From contig OU015652.1 of NCBI GenBank assembly GCA_907165275.2, forward strand, positions 2,495,001 through 2,559,000: a stretch of 64,000 nt of DNA, written 5' to 3'. The notes under the pieces were generated by a model, which saw only the letters and a program-made list of their open reading frames with translations, was not told the origin of the DNA and did not search any database. The stretch comes from Zygaena filipendulae. Its lineage: Eukaryota > Arthropoda > Insecta > Lepidoptera > Zygaenidae. Position 1 is the stretch's first letter. Each line of letters begins with the position of its first letter. This document shows, piece by piece, positions 1 through 9,920 of this stretch. Both the position numbers and the translations under genes were made by a program.

Positions 1-373
1 CGTCTTACGTACGATCGTTTTTTTAGAAACTTAATATTAATCTAGGTCACGATAGGGGAAAAGATAGGTAGGGCACTACCTATCTTATTATTAAATATAT
101 AAAGTTTTAATTGCATAGCTCGGATACTTTAGATTTTATTGATATCTAAAAAACCCCAATTTCGTCACTGACTCACTGATGATCATCAAAATTATTAGGG
201 TATTTCCTAATGTCCTTGAAAGCTGAAATTTCGTATGGAAGCTCTAGTATTAGTACACAAACAACAAAAAAATTGTAAAACTTGTAATTTTTATCCCCCA
301 ACTCCTTAAATTAGGGGATGGAAGTTTGTATGAGACTTCCACAATTTTGACTTACAAAAAGAAATGAAATCCA

Positions 374-803
374 AACAAAAACATTTTTATGTAAAATGTT
401 GCCAAGGCGAGGCCATATACCAGTACTTTCAAAAAGTTATCAGATCTTATGTAGAGCCAAGCTTCTATTAACTCTACACGCCCTAACTCTACTAGGTCTA
501 ACTTCACAAACTCTACACCTTAGCCAAAATATGTGGCTTGGCCGTTTCATTACTACAAAGAATTATTATATAACAGAAAAGTATTGAACTATGCATAAAT
601 TTTTTTCCTTATGCCCATGTGAATGTAGCGAAATGGCCAAGCCACATATTTTGACTAAGGTGTAGAGTTTGTGAAGTTAGGCCTTGTAGAGTTCGGGTGT
701 GTAGAGTTACAAGCTTGGCTCTACATAAGATCTGATAACTTTTTGAAAGCGCTGGTATATGGCCTCGTCTTGGCAACATTTTACATGAAAATGTTTTTGT
801 TGG
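374..803. mobile_element. Foldback (long inverted repeat) element
   Basis: Two arms of about 165 bp, roughly 374-545 and 640-803, are near-perfect reverse complements; the outer ends read CAAAAACATTT on the left and AAATGTTTTTG on the right. The loop is about 95 bp. This is the layout of a foldback or MITE-type non-autonomous DNA element. Two short open frames here (396-587, 671-991) are by-products of the arms. It lies upstream of the visible exons of the first tetraspanin and so is probably intronic. No clear target duplication was seen and the family is unknown. The rest of 1-1130 holds nothing I can name. Confidence 0.8.
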
Positions 804-1130
804 GATTGTCGATTTTTAAGATTATTTTACTGTTAATTTGTTTTCTTTATTTGTTACACTTTTATACCTTAACTACTCAACTGATCATCATGAAATGGCA
901 CCATTTCCTCATACCACCATTTCATATACACGTTAAGGGTCCTTTTTATTCCGAAATTCCATCGAGAATTTCGAAATTAATGCCGGTATAGTAAGTAGTA
1001 TGTACTAGTAATGAATAAAAAGATTTATCTTCAGAGTTGTTGCGTACAAAGGTTAAGATTAATTAATGAAAACTCAAAGTCGGTTTTACTTGGTTGTTAA
1101 AACGAAAACAAAAATATTTTATTTTTAAAG

Positions 1131-2530
1131 ATGGAATGCTGCGGTATCGCGGGCGCTCACGACTGGGTGTCGAACCGCATCCCCGTGTCGTGTTGCCACA
1201 TCGACTACGGCACCATCTCCCCGTTCGTGTGCACGATAGCGACGGCGCACTCCACCGGGTGCGCGGCCGCGCTCGCCGACACGCTGGGCCATGACGCGTA
1301 CGTGCTGGGCGTCATCGCTGTCACCGTCACGTGCTTACAGGTATAACAATATTGTAACCAGTACCTACCTACATTTTCTTCCTCGCTTTTGACAGAGCGG
1401 CCGTTGGTCCTCACGAAGTTGTCTGATTGTGGACCGATCTTACGTGCCTCACGATGCCTAGCCACTCTCCCCGGTCGTATTCTGTTCTTGTGCATTCATG
1501 TAGCGGTCTGCCCTCAGCAGACTTAACCTGGTCGGACTACTTTTTTATATTGAGAACACCCTAGGAGTTTGATCACAAGTCACAACTCATTGAGTGCGGT
1601 CGAAGATAGTAAACACACCTAGCCTGGAATATGAACTGACTTTCAAGTGAAGCTGCTGGAAAGCACCGTGAAGTGTTTGGCGACAGATTTTCAACTTAAA
1701 GATGGTAGCTAGCCAGCCGGTACTTACTATAGGCGCGTAAAGAAGCGACCATAGAGAGGTCATGTAGGCAGGGCAGGCGAGCCACCGTTGCAAAAGAAGC
1801 TAGAGCAAAAATGCTCTAACTAGCTCAAAACTTCATTTGTTGCCAACCCAAGTAGGTATAATATCTACCACAATATTCCCAAAACTGTGAATTTTGAAAA
1901 CAGTGACTAAGTAAAAAAAATAACCATAAAGCGTTTAATAGATTTATTTACGTTAATGGATGTTTTAGTGCGTGATGAATAGTTTTGTGTGCGAAAATCA
2001 CCCGGCGGTGGTTTTCATCTGTTTTCATGCTATACTAAGTTGATGCCACTTCTATTTGTTATTTTCTGTTCTGTGGAAGTGACACTGTCCGCTCACCGCC
2101 AACTTCGTGTTTCCCCACGCCCCGCGACAACGTAGTCGATCTAAATCTAGAGGTGATGTGTGTTGAACAATACCTACTGGCGCGAGCCCTACGCACACAC
2201 GTCACACACACACAGCATATTATAATGTATTATTTAGCTCTGAAAAACATGACCCATAGCTACTTCTCGCGACGCGCGACGCGACGATCCTATGTCGCTA
2301 CTCGCTGACCACAACTTGCGATGGTTCCCACTGGCCACTGGCAGCCTGATTTGTCTCAAAATTGCTCTGTCTACAGATTTTTTTAAATATACTTTCATAG
2401 AAATAGACCTTTTTTGTAGATGCGTTAATATATTTTTTTTTATTGTTTTATTCAACAGGTGCTGATTACAACGGCCGCGGGATGGCTCGCGTGGAGATCG
2501 AAGTTCGAGGAAGTTGAATTGGAGCAATAA
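1131..2530 (+). CDS. Tetraspanin A, 3' part (last two coding exons; 5' part beyond the window)
   Basis: Exons 1131-1340 and 2459-2530 (stop TAA 2528-2530) join in phase 0. Tetraspanins are four-pass membrane proteins that organise other membrane proteins. The first exon encodes most of the large extracellular loop: CCG at its start, PVSCC, a single Cys, then a GC pair (six cysteines, enough for three disulfides), running into TM4. The last exon finishes TM4 and a short tail (WRSKFEEVELEQ). The 3' acceptor (TTCAACAG) and donor (CAG|GTATAA) are good. AATAAA signals sit at 2526 and 2539. N-terminal exons were not found in 1-1130 and are expected upstream of the window. The loop resembles that of the next gene (both have PVSCC and YGT), so these two are close paralogues. 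Confidence 0.88.
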
Positions 2531-2939
2531 ATATACTTAATAAAATATTTTTATATTAAGCCTAGTAACGAAACTAATTAATTAAGTACCTACCTATATT
2601 TTATTGGTTGCTATGTGATTAGTTCCCGCGGGAATCCTTTCGAGGAGAGGTTTCCCTTTGGAGATCCAAAGGAAAACGTTGGATACGAGCCGCTTTGGCT
2701 ATAGATAAAAAAGGCTTATCCAAATTGTTCGATCCAATAGAAAATTATGCGGAAACATTGACAAAAAATACAATAATATGCAAGAAGTGTGTGTTAGGTA
2801 GATACATAAGTAAGTCACTTCGGAGACTAGCCGGGATAAAAGTAAGTACCTACTTAGAACTGTACAGTCCAAAATGGAAAGAAAACAACACCGGCCCGTT
2901 TCAACGTTAAAGCCGGATAAACAAACACACTAAGTTTAA

Positions 2940-3102
2940 AATGAAGTCGCTTCCGTTGTCTGTTTGCAATAAACTCAAAAACTACTGAACGGATTTTCAC
3001 CAAAAGACAGAGTGGTTCATGAGGAAGGTATCTATAGTTTACCCTTGAATTTCCGCGGGAACTCCGAAATTATCGCGAGTGAAACCGCCGGGGGACAGCT
3101 AG
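2940..3102 (+). mobile_element. Helitron 3' remnant
   Basis: The last part matches the Lepidoptera-type Helitron end: CGCGGGAACTCCGAAATT, then GTGAAACCG, then ACAGCTAG at 3102 followed by T. The 5' end is degenerate. Confidence 0.7.
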
Positions 3103-3268
3103 TATGATATAAAACAATATTAGTGTAAGTAAGTAATTATATATAATAATATAAAGATAGCTAGTAGGTACTTGAAGCGTTAATTGTTATAAAATTTTCT
3201 CCTCATCACCTAATTAGGTGCCTACAATAAATTTTGTATAAAGATTTAGTTTTAGTTTCACAAGTTAA

Positions 3269-3509
3269 CCGCCGCACTCAGAGTCGACTTTAATGATTAC
3301 TTAGTTAAGAATAGATTTTTAAAACAAAACTGCCGCAATCAGAAAAGTTTAATAAATTAATAATAATTGGCATTTAACTAAAAAAGTTGCATGTCATGAA
3401 ATGCCAATTAACATTAATTTACTGAACGTCTCTAATTGCGGCAGGCAGTTTTGTTTTAATAATCTATACTTAACTAAGTAATCATTAAAGTCGACTCTGA
3501 GTGCAGCGG
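3269..3509. mobile_element. Palindromic PIF/Harbinger-like MITE, copy 1
   Basis: A 241-bp element that is almost one inverted repeat. The ends read CCGCCGCACTCAGAGTCGAC and its complement, with a second inner pair (CTGCCGCAATCAG). It is flanked by TAA on both sides (3266-3268, 3510-3512). A 3-bp TAA/TTA duplication is the PIF/Harbinger signature. Confidence 0.85.
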
Positions 3510-3840
3510 TAAGACGTGTAAGTAATTTAAAAGATTGAATCATTGTCGGTAAATAGCAATGGTGACCAACTCATCATAACCACATTGACATGCACCTACC
3601 TGCTAACAATAAGTAGGTAATATTAAGGAAAATAAAGTAGGTCAGTAAGTATGTTCAATAAAGTGTCTGCTAATTTTGAAATGTGTATTTTTTGTTTAGG
3701 TACGTGAATAAAACCTAAAAGATTAAAATACCTACAACGAATTTAAAAGAGACGAAACACATAAAACTTCACTATTCTCCTAAAATGCATTACCTACCAA
3801 TTATCCCTCCAAACTCACAGCGTGCATAGGTTTACACAAA

Positions 3841-4077
3841 CTGCCGCACTCAGAGTCGACTTTAATGATTACTTAGTTAAGTATAGATTTTTAAAACAAA
3901 ACTGCCGCAATCAGACAAGTTTAATAAATTAATGTTAATTGGCATTTAACTAATTAAGTTACATCTCATTAAATGCCAATTAACATTAATTTACTGAACG
4001 TCTCTGATTGCGGCAGTTTTGTTTTAAAAATCTATACTTAACTAAGTAATCATTAAAGTCGATTCTGAGTGCGGCCG
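3841..4077. mobile_element. Palindromic PIF/Harbinger-like MITE, copy 2
   Basis: 237 bp with the same ends and inner inverted repeats as copy 1, only about 330 bp away. The flanks are AAA on both sides rather than TWA, so either the site mutated or the outer bases decayed. Confidence 0.8.
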
Positions 4078-4309
4078 AAAGAAACCTACAACGCACCTTA
4101 CCGAATGGTTTCGTGAAAAGTTACCTAAGTATATAATAGGTAATATGGAAGTCTCGCGGAGATAAATCCGCTTGTTCTTCTTATCGTGATTACACTGATA
4201 ACAGCACACGTACTCTACGTAACACGCGTGTGGCCATACTCAGTAGAGACTTCAATCTTCATTACTTATCTGCATAAAAACAAAAAGGAAATAACAATTG
4301 CACATAAAA

Positions 4310-7300
4310 ATGTGGTCAAAATTTTTCACGACAGTGAAATACATACTGGTTATAATAAATCTATTGTCTTTGGTGAGTGGTTTGTGTGATTTTGTTGAGG
4401 CGTTTTGTTTTTTCTCGCTAGATACTGTTGTGTAACTTACTAAACGGGTCGATGTTTTAGATAACAGGTTTAATAGTGCTGTCGGTCGGTAGTTCTGTGC
4501 AGTCCGCCTACAATGGCTACCACGAGTTCCTCACAGAGAGATTTTTCTCGCTGCCAGCCTTCTGTATCGCCACCGGTGTTATCATACTGCTCATCTCCTT
4601 CTTCGGTTTCTATGGAGCGTACATGGAAAACTATTACTTTAATCTGGCGGTAAGTGGTTATAATAATAATAATAATAATAATTTATTTCGGACCGTGATC
4701 CATAGCGTGTTAGTAACAATTTAAGTAACTTATATGCTAGTGTTAGTGTGGTACATTTTTTTTTTTTTAATCTACTTATTCTATTGTGGAGCTGCATCCA
4801 TCTTTGGAAGAGTTGAGAGTCCCACCTACCCGCAAACACACTTAGGATGACGTTGGAGCTGCCTCTTAAGCGGGCCAACACGGAAGCGCATCTTTTCCTC
4901 ATGATGGCTGCAAAGCCATCTGTCTGCGCCTCGGCAAACATACCCGAGGCACTACAGCGCCAAGGCAGCCCCAAGATCACCCCAAATGCGTTATTATACT
5001 GCACGCGCAGATCGCTGTATGCCCGCTGGGTGAAGCTAACCCACAAGCTACACGCATAAAACGACTGGCAGTATGCTTTAAATAAGCTTATTTTTACTGG
5101 CCTAGTGCAGCGTGCAAACCTGCGGGCCAGCATATTACAGCGGACAGCCAGCGACCTCCGTTCCCTGTCAATATCAATGTTATCTTTTAAATCATCGGTG
5201 ACCCAATGACCCAAATATTTGAACCTCTGAACCCGATTTAACGGCGATCCATCGAGCGTAATTTCAGGTAGTTGGGCGTAATTTAAGGTACCTGATTTAA
5301 AAAGCATCCACTCACTCTTACTGGTATTATATTTAAGTCCATGAGCCACCGCGTAGTCCTCGCAAATAGACAGCAGTTTCCTTAGGGCTCCAATAGATGG
5401 GCTCAACAGCACCATATCATCAGCGTAACTGATATTATTTATGCACACACCGTCTACGCTACACCCAAACTTGACGCTGCTGAGCTCATCTATGAGCCCA
5501 TTTATATACAAGTTAAACAATCGAGGAGAACTTAGGCCACCCTGTCTGACTCCACATTCCAAACCGTACATATCTGAATATTCACCTGCCCATTTGACCT
5601 TGCATTTCTGACTACCGTACCAAAATTTTAAAAGTGATACGATGTCCGAGGGGACACTAGTTTCGAGTCGAAGCTTGCGCCATAATAGTTATGCATAATC
5701 ACAATGTGTTAGTCATCACCCCTGTCAAAAGATACTTAGGTTTTTATAAATGCTACTCCATAGTCGATCACGTCTCAAGATATTGTCTGTTTCACTCATC
5801 AACTAATGTCCATAAATAAACACTATTCAAACTGGATACGCTCTCAAGTCTTTGTTAGTTGGTCTTCTTTATTTTCACAGGACAGTATCTTGACAGGTGA
5901 CCAGTCACAAGTCTTGGGTAGCATATTTTATTAATACGAGAGTAAATACCTACTTATTTTGTGAACTTCGGTTCATCGGGAAGTTTTTGTAGGTGTTAAA
6001 AAGTATCTGTGAATGAAGAATCTGTGCCCCGATTTCGATACCAATTCGTTATTCCACTTATTGGTGGCTAGCTGTGCCTAGCGGTTTCACCCGCGTGAGT
6101 TTTGGGATCAGGAATCTTAACAACCCGCCAAAGTTTCATCACTATTGGACCAATGGTTTCGAAACGTATAGAGGACAGACATACAAACATGAATTTTTAT
6201 TTATGAAGAAGAAGATTGAGTAACAGTTGATTTCGCTTGACAAATGTCCTCTTTTACAAAAAAAATGTGAAAAACTTTCACATTTATTTATTCAGTAAGT
6301 AGTATAGGTGTTAGGTACGTACAGTTTCCTGTCACTAAAATAAACGTAATTTTTTAGAATCTTTTCTGTAGTTCCAAGAATTACCCTCCTCCCCCCATTC
6401 CCCTAACAATAGACGAAAGAAAGAAAGAAATATATTACCTATTTAAGCAAAATAAGACACGACACAAAACGTAAGTAAGTACATAAAAAGTTTTGCGTCA
6501 CGGTTTCCAGTTCGCCGGCGCAATGATCGTGGTGTTCGTCTTCCAACTGTCCGCCTGCATAGCCGGGTACGCGCTGAGGGGCAACACCGTGGCACTGGTG
6601 CAGAAGCAACTCACCAGCACCATGGAGCTGTACGGTGCGGACAGGAGCTACGAGGTCACCGTGCTGTGGGACAAAGTGCAGGAGGATGTGAGCACTGAGC
6701 ATAGAATCCCATAAGCATTGAGCCGCACTCAGCGTACGCAGAGTCATGTGGTGAACTGCACGAAAGTCACGTTTCTCGTTCACGCACACGTCAATTATTT
6801 TTGAGCTGCAATTTCGAACGGAATTTAGAATGAAACTAACGATTTATAACACTCTGTGTTATATGAAATATCTCTATGAATTTTCACTTAGACATTATAA
6901 CATAGGGTCATCTGGTTTCAAACTAAGTAGAACTAAGTATATACTAAACGCCCAAACCCAGTACTATTTTACATATTTATATATTATAGTCAATATTTTG
7001 TGGCTCTGAGGCTAGCTATTAAGGTACATACATAACATGTACAATGTACCTACATAGTTCCGTGTCGCTGGCTTTCAGCATTTTCAGGCGCAACCATATA
7101 AGCGCTATTACGCACGTATAAGTCGTATAAGCTCATTAAAATACAGGGTTAGACGTTTAGTAGATGAGTGTACACCTGCAGTATATTATCTAAGTACTTA
7201 AATCTTTATTTTTAAATTATAGGTAAGTACTATTTTTGGCAGCAATGAAAAATCATTATGAAATAGACGTGTTTAAATTTTAAAGGAAATAATTGTAGTG

Positions 7301-8630
7301 GTCAGCGATGTTATCAGCGATAGTGCCGATAGTGTAGTACAGTTTTATTGGTCCATGTATAGTAGGTACTTATGTACTGAATGGGCATGTTGAGTAATTT
7401 TTTTTTAGTCCGTTTTGTAGATTAATAAAAAATATTGGACACGTATTTTCTTTTTTTCGTAATCAAAAAATGACAGCGTTAGATTGAGTTGAAATTTTGC
7501 GTGACGTCACTCACGGGTACAGTTTGTATGGCTGCTTATAGCGGTTAGTGACGTCACGAGCCCCCACCCTAAACTTTAATGCGCTTTATCTCTGAATATT
7601 TTCATTTATTTGAAAAGGAAAAAATATGTGTCTATTGTTTTTTTTATTTTCTAACTGGCGGACTAATTATAATTTTGATTTTCAAAAGTCATCATCATTC
7701 CCTATTCCGTTATGAAAGCACAAGCGCGCACAGAGCCGACACTCCGAACTAACGCAGGTGAAACCGCAGGAAACAGCTAGCTAGTGATATATTTGCATTG
7801 CACCATCTCAGTACCAATGCTGCGGCGTGGTGAACGCGAGCGAGTGGCTCCACCACCTGAACACGGTGGAGGAGCAGGGGCTGCCGGTGAGCTGCTGCAG
7901 CCACGTCTACGGTACCGTGCACACGTTCCTGTGCAACACCACGCTCGCGTACCGGACCGGCTGCGCGGAGGCGTTTGGGCTGTGGGTGAGAACGCATGCC
8001 GGGGCCATCGGCGCGTCCGGGGTCGTCGTTGTTTTGATGCAGGTCAGTGCCCGGTGGAGGTCTGATGACTACCTTTACTCCTTTACTGGCCCGACCGCAC
8101 ACAGACGGTTCAACGGGTCCCGTACGATACGGTAGGTACTGATAAGGTTAGCAAATTTGATCGCATGCAATTTTGAGTTGTTCACAATATGACTGAATTA
8201 AGATGAAAAATCTCTAAAATATTTACATTCGCTTATAAAAAAACAATAATAAGTAACCTCTGAGATGAAATAAAAACCATAGAGAAAAATGTAAAATAGG
8301 ATAAAATGAAATATAATTTTTTTTTTCAATATAATTCTTCGAATTGTGCAATTCTTTGACACCAAAAATTAGTTACAAAAATCGGCAACAATAAATAGGT
8401 AGATAATTGCAGTGCGCCATGGCAGTTTTATTGTCTTAAGCCGATAATACCTAAAAAAAATTGTTTTTTTATTTCCTAGAATATTGATGATTAACCCAAT
8501 TGATCAAAGAGACTCTACGTTAATTATTCACAGGCACTAGCAGTCGCCGGCGCTGTGTGGATGGCGAAGATCTCAAGAGAAGAACATGTCATTCCGTAAA
8601 ACGACCCGTGGCCTCGATTTTGATTGTTGA
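4310..8630 (+). CDS. Tetraspanin B, complete, 5 coding exons, 251 aa
   Basis: Exons 4310-4372, 4461-4649, 6511-6687, 7812-8042 and 8535-8630, all joined in phase 0 with GT-AG introns. The start is ATG 4310; its 21-residue exon (MWSKFFTTVKYILVIINLLSL) is the N-tail and first half of TM1. Exon 2 gives the rest of TM1, the small loop and TM2, with GFYGAYMEN in place of the usual GCxGAxxE. Exon 3 holds TM3 and the start of the large loop. Exon 4 holds CCG, PVSCC, C and GC (six loop cysteines) and two N-glycosylation sequons (NAS, NTT). Exon 5 ends TM4 with a short basic tail. AATAAA is at 8698. Likely a plasma or endosomal membrane organiser; the partner is unknown. Intron 2 carries a LINE only 10 bp past the donor, and a Helitron ends about 30 bp before exon 4. 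Confidence 0.93.
4660..5695 (-). mobile_element. 5'-truncated LINE (non-LTR retrotransposon) with reverse-transcriptase fragment
   Basis: An open minus-strand frame from about 5690 encodes the C-terminal half of a reverse transcriptase: GVRQGG, FNLYINGLIDE, the catalytic YADD box, then an HGLKYNTSKSE-type region and a thumb-like stretch. The frame has no stop until the 3' tail, an (ATT)n run at 4660-4682 read on the minus strand. The 5' end is cut near 5695, as is typical of LINE insertion. The RT style suggests the CR1/L2 group, but that is not settled without alignment. It lies in intron 2 of tetraspanin B, opposite to the gene. The open frame suggests a recent insertion. Confidence 0.85.
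6068..6195 (-). mobile_element. Helitron 3' remnant
   Basis: Reverse orientation: CTAGCTGTGCC, then GCGGTTTCACCCGCGTGAG, which is the complement of the hairpin and CTAG end of the Helitron family. It lies in intron 2 of tetraspanin B. Confidence 0.65.
7381..7687 (-). mobile_element. MITE with paired TGACGTCA sites, copy 1
   Basis: A near full-length copy (about 305 bp) of a family with imperfect terminal inverted repeats containing TTAGTCCGT and ACACGTATTTT. The centre carries two TGACGTCA palindromes (7502-7509, 7549-7556). It lies in intron 3 of tetraspanin B, in reverse orientation relative to the copies at 17471 and 25341. Confidence 0.8.
7735..7784 (+). mobile_element. Helitron 3' end fragment beside exon 4 of tetraspanin B
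   Basis: GCAGGTGAAACCGCAGG followed by ACAGCTAGCTAG is a decayed Helitron 3' terminus. It ends about 30 bp before the acceptor at 7810-7811, so the element borders the branch-point zone. Confidence 0.6.
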
Positions 8631-8823
8631 TAGTAATTTATAATTTGTAGGAGCTATAGGTATACAAAATTAATGTTAAGTTCACTTACCTACCTGTAAT
8701 AAAGTTAATGAGTATATAAGTGTTACTTTTTGTTTATGTCCTCAAATAGGCATTTTTAGAGTTAAGTAAGTACCTACTAAATATTTTCCTCCTTTATTAT
8801 TATAGAATGTCTTTGTTCCAGGG

Positions 8824-8995
8824 TATGAAAATTAAAATTCTAATTAGTCCGTCAGTTAGAAAATAAAAAAAATAATAGACACATATTTTTTGCTTTTTCA
8901 AATTAATGAAAATAAACGTAGATAAAGCGCATTAAAGTTGAGGGTCACGTCACGTCATTATTCAGTATAAAAAAAAATTAGTCAAGTAGCCAACT
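8824..8995 (+). mobile_element. TGACGTCA-MITE family, internally deleted copy 2
   Basis: Left end TGAAAATTAAAATTCTAATT and right end TTAGTCAAGTAGCCAA match the family. The centre is deleted, leaving only CACGTCACGTCA. The right terminus belongs to the TAGCCAA subtype. Confidence 0.75.
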
Positions 8996-9819
8996 TTTAG
9001 GTCTCTTGCGTCTCCATCAGTCCATAATATTATGTCAGTAGATCTCATTGACGCGCACATAATATATCGCTCCTCAGTAACTAATAAATAGATCGAAATA
9101 AATTATTTTAGTTTTTATTTTTTACTTTTTATTTCACGGTATTATTGATAATAAGATCTTTAACCTAATTTTTTATAGGCATTTGAAAAGATATTTATAA
9201 AAGACCTATAAAATTTCGGGAAATAAAAGTTATAGGTACCTACATCATGTACCTACCTAACTACTGGGTAGGTACACTTCGATATCTTTTCAGCGTAATG
9301 CTCCCTTTCTAACACTGTTTAAAATCTGATATTATTGATTTATAATTTTATATGAAACATTTCAAGGCGCACAGTCTGTACGTACATACATTTAGGTACC
9401 TACCATTGGTAGATAGATTCTTAACCAATGATGCAAAATGTAATTGACATCATTTAGCGCGGCTCTTCGCGTGTATAACGACAACAAGCTAATTAGCTAA
9501 AGGGAGAAATCGACGTAGACATACCTACTATTGTTATACTCATAACTGCCCATGGCATTGAAATGCTGTAGACTGTAGAGTGTAGACTGTAGTGCGGCAG
9601 TTCAGCTGTCGCAGCACCGCGGCTTCACGGCTGGAAAATATTATAAAAACACACCGTTTGAGTCATGAAAAATCAAACGGCCAAGGCGTCACACGCGCTC
9701 TTTCTAACGCCATAAAACTGATAGAGACAACCGACTTATATGTTTCGATTGGCATAGCATTGTGTGCGTGTGTTGGTCGACCGCTGATAAGGCATTGCTC
9801 GATTTTTCAGCAACCTTAT

Positions 9820-9824
9820 TCAGT
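9820..9824 (+). promoter_or_regulatory. Possible initiator (TCAGT) of tetraspanin C
   Basis: TCAGT is the usual arthropod initiator. It lies 97 bp before the ATG at 9921 with no closer alternative. No TATA box is evident. Weak by itself. Confidence 0.3.
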
Positions 9825-9920
9825 CATTGTATAGTTACGTTTCGTGGAGAGTGACATTTTTGTTGGCTTAATATTATTTTCATTGCTCGCCGTCTGTGAG
9901 ATTTAAGTATTGAAGCGATC

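Larger units (their letters stand above)
2531..4309. other. Spacer between tetraspanins A and B
   Basis: About 1.8 kb with no convincing coding exon. It holds a Helitron 3' remnant (about 2940-3102) and two palindromic Harbinger-like MITEs (3269-3509, 3841-4077). The promoter of tetraspanin B should lie in the last few hundred bases; a TATATAATA stretch near 4130 and a TCAGT initiator-like motif near 4238 are visible, but their spacing does not make a convincing core promoter. Confidence 0.6.
8631..9920. other. Spacer between tetraspanins B and C
   Basis: It starts with the 3' UTR of tetraspanin B (AATAAA 8698), then an internally deleted MITE, then unique AT-rich DNA. Near the right end a TCAGT initiator motif at 9820-9824 lies about 100 bp before the ATG of tetraspanin C and may be its start site. 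No other gene is visible. Confidence 0.55.

Noticed and set aside
396..991. Two open frames of 63 and 106 codons
   Set aside because: They lie in the two arms of one inverted repeat and mirror each other; no protein family is seen.
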